Below, one piece after another: positions 16,040 to 27,291 of a stretch of 64,000 nucleotides of DNA (its first letter is position 1; the number at the start of each line of letters is the position of its first letter). The stretch covers positions 1,907,501-1,971,500 of the forward strand of contig NZ_AFEJ02000002.1 in assembly GCF_000238775.2 (NCBI RefSeq). Reading direction: 5' to 3'. The position numbers were made by a program, and so were the translations under genes. The notes beneath the pieces are model-generated. The model was given only the letters and a program-made list of their open reading frames with translations, was not told the origin of the DNA and did not search any database. This DNA is from Acaryochloris sp. CCMEE 5410 (GTDB lineage: Bacteria; Cyanobacteriota; Cyanobacteriia; Thermosynechococcales; Thermosynechococcaceae).

Positions 16040-17761
16040 CTAGAACTCCACTTGTAAGTCTGCCATCAACTTGGCGATGGAGGCTGGATCTCCTTGACGA
16101 TAATACCCGCCATTGGCTTCAGCAATCTGCTTCAGTACATCCGGTGCGAAATCCCCAGCATTGCCATACCCAACGGTAAAAATCGCAATCCGCTGTTCCC
16201 CTTCAAAACCACTCTTTTTCAGAGCCGATAACAATTGAGGCAAGCGTCGGCTGGACCCTGAATCTTCACCATCGGTCAGCACGATTACCGCATTAATGGC
16301 ATTGGGTCGCAAATTTTGGGTGAGCCAAGTCTGCGCCGCCAGAATGGAATCGTATAACTTTGTATTTCCATCCGCCTTTAAGGCCACGACAAACTCTAAA
16401 CCTTTGGACTGTCCTGCCGGTGAACCATCCACGGATACCGGCTTGCGAACCACAGAGTCAAAATCAATCAGCGAGACTTTCTCTTTAGGGCCTAGACCTT
16501 TCAAGTAAGTCTGGAGCGTAGACTGCACAGCGGCCAGCTTAGTCCCCGTCATAGATCCCGATGAATCTACCACAATCACGACCTGTGAAGGTTTCTTGGC
16601 TGCCGTTTGCCAGGATTGCAGCATCGCTTCCACCACTTCCGGTTTGGGAACCCGGAAGGAATCATACTTGGGCTGGGCTTCTACCCCCCAGTTTTGAGTA
16701 AACTTGTTCCCTAGAGCGACTCCAGGCGTTCCGGGTCGTAATCCCAGCGTCGTCGCAATCTGTTGGGTCTCTGGCTGACGGAGATATTGAATAATTTGCT
16801 CCGCTGCTTCTTTTTCAGCTGAACTGACCCAGGGTCCAGTCGCGAGAATGCCCCGCATATTCGAGGTATAGGTAATCCCAGGGTAAACGGCTTGATAGCG
16901 AGGCTGCCCTGCGGGAACTTGGGCATTGGCCGCAATCACTGAAGACTCATACACCGACCCCACGGATGCCCAAAAAGGTCCGTTAGCCACCATCGCCTTA
17001 GCGAGGGAGGTTGTTGAGGTCCCATAGCGGGTAATTTTCTGCTGAATTTCGCCGACTTTACCTTGGTGAGTTCCTACATCAGCGACCGTCAGCTGCTCCG
17101 GTCGTTTGCCTGAGACTGACGCAAACTGAGCGACTAGGGTTTGGAGTCCCGAATTAGAACGAGTGGGAGCTGTATGTACATATCGCAGGGGCAACGGCTG
17201 GCTACCCGCATCTAAGTCTTTATGGCTTTTGGCCGTGAGCAACGCTTGAAATGGATCTTTAGTCTTACGAAGACTTTGGGCTAAATCCTCCCGGACCATA
17301 AACACCATCGGACTATTGGCCAGCAGAGGGGCATCCGCCACCGTCGGCAAATAATTTTGTCCTGGGAACAATTGACTAAATTGATAGGCTAACTGGTCAA
17401 CGTAAATGTCGCCATCCAAAGAAACCAAGGTCGGCCAACTCGGATCTTCCGCCGAAACACTGCCATTTTTCAGGGCGTTCGCCTGGGTCAACAACTCGGA
17501 AACAATATCTCCACTGCCTTTGGCCACACACTTCACTGAAAAGGAGCTGCCGTCCTTCAGCTTAGGTCCCGTTTGATTGAAACGCTCCATACTTTGTTGG
17601 CAAAAGTCGCCCATGGCACTCCCCACCAAAAAGGTGACCTCCATGCCTGGACTGCTCGAAGAGTTACCAGTGGGTCCACCCCCACTACATGCAGCACTCA
17701 GCAAGACCAACACTGCCGCCTGACAGCGCAGTAGGATTTTACGGGTCGTTTGTTTCGCCAT
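16040..17761 (-). CDS. Lipoprotein fusing a binding-protein fold to a VWA domain
   Basis: A 573-residue exported lipoprotein. A signal peptide ends in the lipobox LSAAC with Cys25. Residues about 40-360 are a type 2 periplasmic-binding domain (VTFLVGSAMGDFCQQSMERF, then APTRSNSGLQTLVAQFA, and YLRQPETQQIATTLGLRPG). The C-terminal third, from about residue 395, is a von Willebrand factor A domain with a metal-ion-dependent adhesion site: VVDSSGSM (DxSxS) and VIVLTDGEDSG. The fusion suggests metal-dependent protein binding linked to ligand sensing outside the cytoplasmic membrane, which is inference. It is the first gene of a three-gene operon with a coiled-coil membrane protein and a second binding-type protein. 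Confidence 0.85.
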   Translation of the reverse strand: MAKQTTRKILLRCQAAVLVLLSAACSGGGPTGNSSSSPGMEVTFLVGSAMGDFCQQSMERFNQTGPKLKDGSSFSVKCVAKGSGDIVSELLTQANALKNGSVSAEDPSWPTLVSLDGDIYVDQLAYQFSQLFPGQNYLPTVADAPLLANSPMVFMVREDLAQSLRKTKDPFQALLTAKSHKDLDAGSQPLPLRYVHTAPTRSNSGLQTLVAQFASVSGKRPEQLTVADVGTHQGKVGEIQQKITRYGTSTTSLAKAMVANGPFWASVGSVYESSVIAANAQVPAGQPRYQAVYPGITYTSNMRGILATGPWVSSAEKEAAEQIIQYLRQPETQQIATTLGLRPGTPGVALGNKFTQNWGVEAQPKYDSFRVPKPEVVEAMLQSWQTAAKKPSQVVIVVDSSGSMTGTKLAAVQSTLQTYLKGLGPKEKVSLIDFDSVVRKPVSVDGSPAGQSKGLEFVVALKADGNTKLYDSILAAQTWLTQNLRPNAINAVIVLTDGEDSGSSRRLPQLLSALKKSGFEGEQRIAIFTVGYGNAGDFAPDVLKQIAEANGGYYRQGDPASIAKLMADLQVEF

Positions 17762-17891
17762 TCCGGAATATCCAATGAATCAGCAGAAGAGGGGGCCGCT
17801 CTCGGCTTTAGCATACCCGCTTGGTGGTCAACACACGACCATCTCCCCACTGGGCTTAGACGAGTGTAATAGTCAACGGGGGATTATCTTC

Positions 17892-18026
17892 TTATTCCCA
17901 CAACCGTTTCCCAAAATGTTCAAGTTCGGGACTTTAAAAGTCCATCTTCTGGCAAATATCTTGACTATTCCAGCCAATAATCTTAGCTAAAGTTAGGGAT
18001 TCCTTCTCAAACCGAGCGGGGAGGGA
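17892..18026 (-). pseudogene. Degraded copy of the DUF2330 gene 3' end
   Basis: Read on the minus strand, this segment encodes SLPARFEKESLTLAKIIGW, then NSQDICQKMDF, an in-frame stop, and a tail ending GKRLWE. The intact DUF2330 protein at 18835-20172 ends SLPVRFEKEAQTLAKLTGW, TIQDIRQKMDF and so on to KRLWK. The resemblance covers about 45 residues, with a CAG to TAA-type stop where the intact copy has Gln. Upstream of 18027 the similarity ends abruptly. The 5' part of the copy has been deleted, leaving a remnant beside the operon. Confidence 0.85.
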
Positions 18027-18299
18027 TCAATTCAATCTACTTTGGAATCTGGCAATTCCACAGATCGACATCTGCACTTCACAACCTTCAAGACGCAAGC
18101 TAACAGCCTTACCGCTTTCAACGCAGAGCCTCAGATGAAGACCTCTCTAGTCGACTTAATCAAAGCGATGTAAACGGCCAAGGGTCTACCCTAACATCAA
18201 AGTTAAAAGCCGTTTCACTCTCTGACTCACGATTGGCTTGGCTACAATAGGCATAGCCTTATTGTGCCAACCAAAGATTTTTCTTAAAAGCAATCGAAC

Positions 18300-18713
18300 A
18301 TGACAAAAAAGCAATCTCAAAGCCTAATTTTTGGGATAGTGTTCTTGCTTTTTGGCATCTTATTCGCGTTTCTCATCTATGTGCGACCTGACTTGCTGCA
18401 GGTTCCAGCATGGATTGCCTATGCCAGTGCTGGTGTTTTTGTGGTCTCAGGATTACTGGCATTTACCGTCAACTTCAACAAGCTTGATCTACAAAAGGTT
18501 CTGATACTGCTCCTCACAACACTGATCTGCCTGCCCATTGGATGGATAGCGTTTGGACCAGGGGTAAGAGAATGCTCAGTTCATGGCCATGGAGGATGGA
18601 CTCAGAAAAATGGCTTAGCTTGCCGTATTCCTTTTGGAGTAGGCATCCTATTGTTTTACATCACTTTCACTTGGGCAATGATTCGTAACAAAGTACCTAG
18701 CAAGGAAGCATAG
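18300..18713 (+). CDS. Four-helix membrane protein, unknown function
   Basis: A 137-residue integral membrane protein. Four hydrophobic segments are visible, at about residues 8-27, 36-57, 67-86 and 112-128. The soluble loop between the third and fourth helices has two cysteines and the string ECSVHGHGGW, which could be metal- or redox-related but has no recognised motif. The ATG at 18300 follows a poorly defined ribosome-binding site. The gene lies alone between the DUF2330 remnant and the intact DUF2330 gene, transcribed toward the latter's 3' end. No family could be named. Confidence 0.6.
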   Translation: MTKKQSQSLIFGIVFLLFGILFAFLIYVRPDLLQVPAWIAYASAGVFVVSGLLAFTVNFNKLDLQKVLILLLTTLICLPIGWIAFGPGVRECSVHGHGGWTQKNGLACRIPFGVGILLFYITFTWAMIRNKVPSKEA

Positions 18714-18834
18714 AACAGACCTCTTGCAAAATTGAGCTGGTCCAACAATCCAAGTCAGATCGTGGCATACATTTCATACAGCGCAAACAGAAACGAAATA
18801 TCTGTACGAAAGCTGTTTTTGAACTGTCATCTCC

Positions 18835-20172
18835 TTATTTCCATAACCGTTTCCACCAAGGCTCAGGTTTGGGGGTTTGAAAGTCCATCTTCTGGCGAAT
18901 ATCCTGAATAGTCCACCCCGTCAACTTAGCCAGGGTCTGGGCTTCTTTTTCAAATCGAACGGGGAGGGATCGCTTGTAGCGGCGACCAGCAGGACAATCC
19001 GCCTCTTGTTTGTAAGGATGGCGCATCACATAGCGTCCTTGGAACAACTGACGGTTGCTAGTTTCTTGGAATACCAAATCTTCAGGAAATTTATCGCGAC
19101 TATAGCGAACATGAAGACGGGTGATAAATACGCCCGTTGAACGAGGCGGGACCACAAAATCTCCTTGAGGCCGCTCTGGTAGCCAGAACACACCTGCTTT
19201 ACGCAATTCTTCTGGGTTCAGTGGCGTTGCCGAACAGGGATCACAATTGCTCATATCCCAAGCATATTCTCGGAAGGCGACCCGCTTACCTGCTTTAACA
19301 TGAGCCGTCTCAAACATGGCGGTATAGAACTCACCAAACTCATCCTTCACAAATTCGGGGATCTCGGCATCCGTGGGGATATTGGCAGTGCGATAGTTGA
19401 CGAGTTCCGCCTGTCCCTTAGGAGAAAGCAAATACACAATCAAGTCTTGCTCGGCATTGGCATTAATCATGCCTAGTCGGATCGGTAACATAAACTTGGG
19501 AGAATCAAAGGCCATCTGCAAAGGCCGTAGTTTCTGAAATTCAGATTTCTCAAATTCTTCTAGGTTGACCTTGGCAACGAAGAATTTCATATTCTGGCGA
19601 ATATAGGGTTTAAGTAGGGATCGCGCCCCACGGGGAATTTTGTAACCATTGTGGTTGAGCCAGGTCTGAAGACCATTGGATTCCTTGGCACTGAGAATGA
19701 CAATGTCATACTCCCCAACAGTGAACTGGGCCTCGACGGTGACGCCTAAATCGGCCTCAGTTCGAGACTCTTGCAGCGGAGCCGAACTGGGGACAGCCGA
19801 CAACTCCCTGTCGAGAGACTTACGAAAAACTTGGCAGGGATTTTCGTCAAAATATTCCACTAATCGGGGGGCAGAAAAATCATCAAGCCGTTTCAGAATC
19901 GTGGGATCACCCACATGCACTTGGTCTTCCTGCAGGAGAACTGGGACGGGTACCACCATGGCGAAGTCTTTCACTTCTCCTTTGAAGTCATTGGCCATGG
20001 TAAGAACGGTGCGGCTGCCATCTTTTGCGATCGCAACTTGAGACGCCTCGTTATACAAAGCCGTATCGGCTTTAGCGACATAAAACCCACAAAAGGCCAA
20101 AGCATCGGGCGACAGGCTAGTCCACATCAACACAGCCACCAGACAAGCACTAAGGAAACGTTTCATTTTCAT
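18835..20172 (-). CDS. DUF2330 family secreted protein
   Basis: A 445-residue protein with a cleavable signal peptide (MKMKRFLSACLVAVLMWTS, cleavage near DALA-FCGFYVA). The mature start CGFYVAKADTALYNEASQV, the repeated NDFKGEVKDFAMVVPVPVLL and the internal GEYDIVILSAKESNGLQTWL are characteristic of DUF2330. Members are exported proteins of unknown function. A few cysteine pairs (NPCQVF, SNCDPCSA, EADCPAG) suggest disulfides. It stands alone, with the membrane-protein gene converging on it from the other strand. A broken second copy of its C-terminal end lies about 0.9 kb away. Confidence 0.82.
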   Translation of the reverse strand: MKMKRFLSACLVAVLMWTSLSPDALAFCGFYVAKADTALYNEASQVAIAKDGSRTVLTMANDFKGEVKDFAMVVPVPVLLQEDQVHVGDPTILKRLDDFSAPRLVEYFDENPCQVFRKSLDRELSAVPSSAPLQESRTEADLGVTVEAQFTVGEYDIVILSAKESNGLQTWLNHNGYKIPRGARSLLKPYIRQNMKFFVAKVNLEEFEKSEFQKLRPLQMAFDSPKFMLPIRLGMINANAEQDLIVYLLSPKGQAELVNYRTANIPTDAEIPEFVKDEFGEFYTAMFETAHVKAGKRVAFREYAWDMSNCDPCSATPLNPEELRKAGVFWLPERPQGDFVVPPRSTGVFITRLHVRYSRDKFPEDLVFQETSNRQLFQGRYVMRHPYKQEADCPAGRRYKRSLPVRFEKEAQTLAKLTGWTIQDIRQKMDFQTPKPEPWWKRLWK

Positions 20173-20363
20173 GATCCCAAGAAACCGTCACTGAATTTCG
20201 GTCTATGCTAGCTCAACCTTTTCAGCGCAATACCCATCGTTACAAGAATTGCAACATAGGAGATATATTGCGAGGTCTGCACATTAGGTCTCGTAGCAAA
20301 TATCAAGCGTAACGGTAGGACAGATTGCTGATCGTGAACACCCTATGGCTGTGAAATCGCTCA

Positions 20364-21002
20364 TTATCCAAACCAAATGGCTGATTTATATTTGATACTT
20401 TGCTCTGCAAAATCAAATAGCGTAAACCACACCATCTTTTCAGTTTTATAGTGATCAGAACCATCATTCAGGATGAGGTCGCGAAGCTGTTCAGCCTCGT
20501 TTTTAGTTAGATGCCCTTCATTAAGCTGAATGTCTAAATATGGGGCAATCCGGACGAGTTCATCCATCAGATGATAAGTAGAACCAACCATTTCACCTAG
20601 CAACCGTTGATCAAAGATTACGTTTGGGAAATCGATGGGTAAGTAATAGCCCGTGCAGTACGAATGGTAAAGCAAATGAATTTGGGGCGTGTTCATTTGT
20701 TCGAGTTGAGGATCTAACCAAGGCCGATCCTTCTCTTTGAGTGGCGTGGGGATCCGTGGTGACGCTGCCAAAACATAAGCCGCAAAGCGCCGCAAACAAT
20801 AAAGATCAAAATAGGGGAAGCTCAGGACTGCACAACGTGGTTTCGGCAACTCAAAGCCGTCTGGCTCACGATGAGTGGGTAAGTCTTGTTCCAGCAGAAC
20901 TTCATTGATTGCTGTGAAATGAGCATTCACTACATCCAGGTATTCGCTACCACCTTCTTTCAAGGCAGTAACCAGCTTGCCAATGCCAATTGCAAGACCC
21001 AT
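20364..21002 (-). CDS. Hypothetical cytoplasmic protein
   Basis: A 212-residue protein without signal peptide or membrane segment. It begins MGLAIGIGKLVTALKEGG and contains an FPYFDLYCLRRFAAYVL segment and the tail KTEKMVWFTLFDFAEQS. It is rich in aromatic residues in its middle part. No known domain is recognised. The general look, with a single small globular domain of helices, is compatible with immunity-type or SMI1-like proteins, but no diagnostic motif supports that. ATG at 21002 is the start. It precedes topA on the opposite side of a 47 base gap, on the same strand, and is therefore downstream of topA. Confidence 0.55.
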   Translation of the reverse strand: MGLAIGIGKLVTALKEGGSEYLDVVNAHFTAINEVLLEQDLPTHREPDGFELPKPRCAVLSFPYFDLYCLRRFAAYVLAASPRIPTPLKEKDRPWLDPQLEQMNTPQIHLLYHSYCTGYYLPIDFPNVIFDQRLLGEMVGSTYHLMDELVRIAPYLDIQLNEGHLTKNEAEQLRDLILNDGSDHYKTEKMVWFTLFDFAEQSIKYKSAIWFG

Positions 21003-21049
21003 CTTTAAGATTCAATTGCCCGCTTAGAGATTGGACACCTCAATTAAAA

Positions 21050-23728
21050 CTATGACTTGGTCGTTTTCTTAGCAGTGGTCTTTTTCGCTGCAGTCTTTTT
21101 AGTCGTCGTTTTCTTAGCAGTAGTCTTCTTAGTGGTTTTCTTCTTCGTGGTTGATTTAGCGCGACTCGTCTTTTTCTTACCCTTTGTTGAAGCTTTCTCA
21201 GCTAATAACGGCAGAGCCATCTCCAAGGTCACGTCTTCAACTTTTTTCCCTTCTGGCAAGGAGACATTTGTCTTATTGTGCTTAATATATGGGCCATAGG
21301 GGCCATCGTAAACATTGACGGGCGTTTCATCTTCCGGGTGGTTGCCCAGTTCTTTTAAGGCTTTTTTCGTCCCCCGACGTCCCCGAGTGCCTTTGGGCAT
21401 TGCCAGTAATTCCAAGGCTCGCTCAAACGAGATGGTGAATAGATTATCTTCTTTCTTGAGTGACCGATAATCTTTGCCTTCTTTGCCTTGGTCATGGACC
21501 ACATAAGGGCCAAACCGCCCCAGGCCCACCTGCACCTTGCAGCCCGTATCCGGATGCTGGCCCAACAATCGGGGCAAGGACAATAACTCGACCGCCATAT
21601 CTAAAGTCACCGACTCCATCGGCACCCCCTTGGGCAGAGAGGCTCGTTTGGGCTTTTTATTTTCCTCGGTCACATCTCCTAACTGCACATAAGGCCCATA
21701 GGCACCGAGCAGAATATAAATAGGCTCTCCTTTCTCGGGGTGGAAGCCTAATTTCTCAGGACCTTCCAGTTTTTGTTTAAGGAGTTGCTCAATTTGTTCT
21801 GGTGTCAAATCCGCTGGCGTCATATCTTTGGGCAAAGACGCCTTAACGGGTTTTTCCTCATGCTCCGTCTCGATATAGGGACCAAAGCGACCAATTCTCA
21901 CTTTGGCTTCCAGATTATCCAGATCAATGGTCCGAGCTTCACCTGGATCAATCTGATCCTGCCGAGTTTTGACTAGAGTTTCCAGACCTTCATCTCCCAG
22001 ATAAAAGTCGCTTAGATATGGCAGCCACTCTACCTCACCAGTGGAGATGCCATCCAATCTGCGCTCCATGCGCGCCGTAAAGCTGAGATCCACTAAATCT
22101 GGGAAATGCTGCTCCAACAAAGCGGTGACAGCAAAGGCGGTAAAGGTGGGCACCAAAGCATTAGCCTGACGCTGAGCATAGCCCCGGTCAATAATCGTGC
22201 CGATTACACTGGCATAGGTACTGGGACGGCCAATCCCTTCCTTCTCCAGCGTTTTCACCAGAGATGCTTCCGTAAACCGGGCAGGTGGCTGGGTCTCATG
22301 GCCAATGGGAGACAGCTCTGTACACTCCGGTGTATCCCCTTGCTTCAGGGAAGGGAGCAACACCTCTTGATCATCTAATGCGGCATCGGGATCATCGGAC
22401 CCTTCTACATAGGCCCGGGAAAATCCAGGAAAATCAATGCGCTTACCCGTCGAGCGGAACCCAGCATCTTCAACTTCTAGATGAACCGTAATGTGGGTTT
22501 GACGCGCCTCAGCCATTTGGGTAGCGACGGTGCGCTTCCAGATTAGGTCATAAAGTTTACTTTCTGCGCCCTGTAAACCCGTCTCTTTAGGGGTGCGGAA
22601 GGTTTGTCCAGCCGGACGAATCGCTTCATGAGCTTCTTGAGCCCCCTTGCTTTTCGTCTTATACTGCCTCGGCTCAGGACTCAGGTAGTTTTTCCCGTAG
22701 AGGTCTTCCACGCAGCTCCGAGCAGCCGCAATGGCCTGCTGCGACAGATTCACCGAATCCGTTCGCATATAGGTAATAAATCCCTTTTCATACAGGCTCT
22801 GGGCCACCCGCATGGTTTCCCGCGCCGATAGTCTCAGCTTTCTGTTGGCTTCCTGCTGCAGGGTAGAGGTAATAAAGGGAGGCGCAGGCTTACGAGTAGA
22901 CGGGCGCTCATCCACCCCCGCAACAGACCAGGTTTTATCGGTCAGACGAGCTTGTAAAGCCAGGGTCTCTGCTTCATTCAGCAGAACCACATCTCGCCCT
23001 GCAATGATTTGCCCGGTATTCTCGTCAAAGTCATTGCCTGTGGCTAATCGCTTGCCAGCTAGGGTCACTAAACGGGACTCAAATGCCGATTTGTCTTTGC
23101 TAAGGGCTGCTTTTAAGTCCCAATAGCTGCCTTGACGGAAGGCACGTCGCTCTCGCTCCCGCTTAACGAGCAGCCGCACTGCTACAGACTGTACCCGGCC
23201 CGCAGACAAGCTAGGGGCAATCTTTTTCCACAGCAGGGGAGATAGGGTATATCCCACCAAGCGGTCTAAAATACGGCGGGTCTCTTGGGCGCGAACCAAC
23301 CGCTGATCCACCTCACGGCAATTGGTTAAGGCAGCTTTAATTGCTTCATCGGTGATCTCATGAAAGACCATCCGCTTCGTCGGCACCTTAGGCTTCAGAA
23401 GCTGCAGCAGATGCCAGCTAATACTTTCTCCTTCTCGGTCTTCGTCAGTGGCTAGCACTAACTCATCGGAGTTTTTGAGGGCTTCTTTCAGCTCTTTGAC
23501 AATTTTTTTCTTATCTTTGGGGACAACATATAAAGGTTCAAAATCGGACTGGACATTGACCCCTAAGCTGGACCATTTCTCCCCTTTAACCGCTGCGGGA
23601 ATTTCCGATGCAGTCCGGGGTAAATCTCGAACATGCCCCATCGATGCTTCAACCCGGTATCCCGAAGGCAGATAATTGCGGATTGTTTTCGCCTTCGTCG
23701 GAGATTCAACAATAACCAGTGTGGACAT
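21050..23728 (-). CDS. topA: DNA topoisomerase I
   Basis: An 892-residue type IA topoisomerase that relaxes negative supercoils through a tyrosine-DNA intermediate. The N-terminal Toprim domain begins [13 protein letters not shown] and holds the acidic DEDREGES site. The active-site tyrosine is in [12 protein letters not shown] (about residue 320). Where E. coli TopA has zinc fingers, this protein has several cyanobacterial C-terminal Toprim repeats ([32 protein letters not shown]). The last 45 or so residues are a Lys/Thr/Ala tail ([11 protein letters not shown]-type) that probably binds DNA nonspecifically. Start ATG 23728 is firm. ndhB is divergent, 399 bases away. Confidence 0.97.
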   Translation of the reverse strand: MSTLVIVESPTKAKTIRNYLPSGYRVEASMGHVRDLPRTASEIPAAVKGEKWSSLGVNVQSDFEPLYVVPKDKKKIVKELKEALKNSDELVLATDEDREGESISWHLLQLLKPKVPTKRMVFHEITDEAIKAALTNCREVDQRLVRAQETRRILDRLVGYTLSPLLWKKIAPSLSAGRVQSVAVRLLVKRERERRAFRQGSYWDLKAALSKDKSAFESRLVTLAGKRLATGNDFDENTGQIIAGRDVVLLNEAETLALQARLTDKTWSVAGVDERPSTRKPAPPFITSTLQQEANRKLRLSARETMRVAQSLYEKGFITYMRTDSVNLSQQAIAAARSCVEDLYGKNYLSPEPRQYKTKSKGAQEAHEAIRPAGQTFRTPKETGLQGAESKLYDLIWKRTVATQMAEARQTHITVHLEVEDAGFRSTGKRIDFPGFSRAYVEGSDDPDAALDDQEVLLPSLKQGDTPECTELSPIGHETQPPARFTEASLVKTLEKEGIGRPSTYASVIGTIIDRGYAQRQANALVPTFTAFAVTALLEQHFPDLVDLSFTARMERRLDGISTGEVEWLPYLSDFYLGDEGLETLVKTRQDQIDPGEARTIDLDNLEAKVRIGRFGPYIETEHEEKPVKASLPKDMTPADLTPEQIEQLLKQKLEGPEKLGFHPEKGEPIYILLGAYGPYVQLGDVTEENKKPKRASLPKGVPMESVTLDMAVELLSLPRLLGQHPDTGCKVQVGLGRFGPYVVHDQGKEGKDYRSLKKEDNLFTISFERALELLAMPKGTRGRRGTKKALKELGNHPEDETPVNVYDGPYGPYIKHNKTNVSLPEGKKVEDVTLEMALPLLAEKASTKGKKKTSRAKSTTKKKTTKKTTAKKTTTKKTAAKKTTAKKTTKS

Positions 23729-24127
23729 AGTCTCAATGGGGAATGTGTGATGGACAAAAGATAAGCCGCCTTTGCCAATCCCAACCTAATTCATGCGGAC
23801 AGACAAAGGAAGAACTAAATTCTTGCTTAGAAGTGCTGAGTTGCGATATGACCCTACCCTAACCTTAATCAGACGATTGAGTGGGTAGCTAAATGAACCC
23901 CTTCAAATTTTTTATAGCAAATGTTGCGAGTGTACCCTAAGTTTTTTGTCACTTGATCAACTGGTAGCTCTTCAAGTCTAGCCCGCTTCTCCCGGCAGAA
24001 CGTCCCTTAACTTGGTATCTTGGTTGTTGGCGCTTGCGCGTTAAAATTCTCAACATAATCCTTGCCATTGAACTTTATTGTTGGATGACTGGGCTTATGT
24101 CGCCAAAGACATTACCACTCTTGACTA
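23729..24127. other. Divergent promoter region topA/ndhB
   Basis: About 400 bases with no recognisable gene, between divergent topA and ndhB. Promoters for both are expected here but no -35/-10 pair was convincing. No hairpin of note was seen. Confidence 0.4.
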
Positions 24128-25693
24128 ATGGACGTTGCCAATCTCGCTAGCCAGCTAAATGCCACCACCATCTTGCCTGAAGGCGTTTTGGTGATCTCGT
24201 TGATTCTTGTTCTCCTTGGAGATATTACCTTTGGTCGTTCATCGGCAAAATGGACCCCATACCTTGCGATCGCAAGTTTGGTAGCCTGCCTCTATCTGCT
24301 ATATGCCCAGTGGGATCAAGCAGATTCCATCGGTTTTCTGGGTAGCTTTCATGCCGATAATCTCAGCATTATCTTTAGAGCCATTATTGCCCTGTCGACC
24401 CTCGTCACCATCCTGATGTCGGTGCGCTATATCGAACAGTCGGGCAGTTCTATCGGCGAATTTATGACGGTTCTGATGACCGCCACGGTCGGAGCAATGT
24501 TCCTCTGCGGTGCAGAAGAACTCGTCATGATCTTTATCTCTTTGGAAACCTTGAGTATCGCTTCTTACCTGATGACAGGTTATATGAAGCGCGATTCTCG
24601 CTCCAATGAAGCCGCCTTAAAATACCTGCTGATCGGTGCAGCGAGTTCCGCCGTTTTTCTATACGGTCTCTCCCTGCTCTATGGCCTCTCCGGTGGCAAA
24701 ACCCATTTGGATGACATTGCCCTAGCCTTAACCGACACTTCTAAATCTCTGGCCCTAGTCATTTCCCTGGTGTTTGTGATTGCCAGCATCAGCTTCAAGA
24801 TTGCGGCGGTCCCCTTCCACCAATGGACACCCGATGTGTATGAAGGCTCACCCACTCCAGTGGTTGCCTTTCTCTCCGTAGGGTCGAAAGCAGCCGGATT
24901 TGCCTTGGCCATTCGCCTGTTAACCCAAGCCTTCCCCAACTTAGTGGAACAGTGGCAATTTATCTTTACTGCCTTGGCCATTCTAAGTATGGTACTAGGT
25001 AACGTGGTTGCTATTGCCCAAACCAGCATGAAGCGAATGCTCGCCTATTCTTCCATTGGTCAGGCGGGCTTTGTCATGATTGGCCTCGTCATTGGTACAG
25101 AGGCAGGTTACGCCAGCATGGTTTTCTACTTGCTGATTTACCTGTTTATGAACTTGGGTGCTTTTACCTGTGTGATTCTGTTCTCTCTCCGAACTGGCAC
25201 AGATGAAATCGGCGATTATGCTGGCCTCTATCTTAAGGATCCTCTCTTGACCCTAGCTTTGAGCCTCTGTTTGCTCTCCTTGGGGGGGATACCGCCGCTT
25301 GCAGGCTTCTTCGGCAAGCTATACCTCTTCTGGGCCGGTTGGCAAGCCGGAGCCTATGGTCTGGTTCTCCTGGGCTTAATTACTAGTGTGGTCTCCATCT
25401 ACTACTACATTCGAGTCATCAAGATGATGGTGGTCAAAGAGCCTCAAGATATGTCTGAGGTGATCAAAAACTATCCCAGCATTGTTTGGAAACCCTTAGG
25501 AATGCGTCCCTTACAAGTGGGCTTGGTCCTCACGTTAATTGCGACCTCTTTGGCTGGAGTCCTCTCCAATCCCTTGCTCACGATTGTAAATAGCTCAGTT
25601 GCGGATGTCCCTCGCTTTAAGCAAGCAGCCATCCCTACGTCCATCGATGTTGCGATTCAGCCCGATACACCGACGATTGCACCTGAGCTATAA
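24128..25693 (+). CDS. ndhB: NAD(P)H-quinone oxidoreductase subunit 2 (NdhB)
   Basis: A 521-residue proton-pumping membrane subunit of the cyanobacterial NDH-1 complex, homologous to NuoN. About 14 membrane helices span the protein. Diagnostic segments include [36 protein letters not shown], quoted here only by its ends (ETLSIASY and KYLLIG), the conserved [20 protein letters not shown] (key Lys for proton transfer) and [21 protein letters not shown]-1 takes electrons from ferredoxin to plastoquinone in cyclic flow and respiration. It stands alone. A bidirectional terminator follows, shared with convergent petH. Confidence 0.97.
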   Translation: MDVANLASQLNATTILPEGVLVISLILVLLGDITFGRSSAKWTPYLAIASLVACLYLLYAQWDQADSIGFLGSFHADNLSIIFRAIIALSTLVTILMSVRYIEQSGSSIGEFMTVLMTATVGAMFLCGAEELVMIFISLETLSIASYLMTGYMKRDSRSNEAALKYLLIGAASSAVFLYGLSLLYGLSGGKTHLDDIALALTDTSKSLALVISLVFVIASISFKIAAVPFHQWTPDVYEGSPTPVVAFLSVGSKAAGFALAIRLLTQAFPNLVEQWQFIFTALAILSMVLGNVVAIAQTSMKRMLAYSSIGQAGFVMIGLVIGTEAGYASMVFYLLIYLFMNLGAFTCVILFSLRTGTDEIGDYAGLYLKDPLLTLALSLCLLSLGGIPPLAGFFGKLYLFWAGWQAGAYGLVLLGLITSVVSIYYYIRVIKMMVVKEPQDMSEVIKNYPSIVWKPLGMRPLQVGLVLTLIATSLAGVLSNPLLTIVNSSVADVPRFKQAAIPTSIDVAIQPDTPTIAPEL

Positions 25694-25820
25694 GCATTAT
25701 TGCTAATCGGGTGGGGCCAGATATCAAGCCATAGATTTGTTAGCAACGCCTAGAAGCAAGCAGATTATCTCTTCTAGAAACAGCTTCATTAGCTAACTTG
25801 CCCCCTGACTCTAACAACCG

Positions 25821-25852
25821 AAAAGGAGCCTCCCATGTGAGAGGCTCCTTTT
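25821..25852. terminator. Bidirectional terminator between ndhB and petH
   Basis: AAAAGGAGCCTC (25821-25832) pairs exactly with GAGGCTCCTTTT (25841-25852) around an 8 base loop, and a T follows. A-runs and T-runs on both sides let it end both the plus-strand ndhB and the minus-strand petH transcripts. Confidence 0.92.
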
Positions 25853-25876
25853 TGATAGCTGGCTGAAGTTGTTGAT

Positions 25877-27291
<1,415 letters not shown>

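Noticed and set aside
17775-17990. Plus-strand open frame of 71 codons
   Set aside because: It is antisense to the DUF2330 remnant, has no ribosome-binding site, and its composition is not protein-like.
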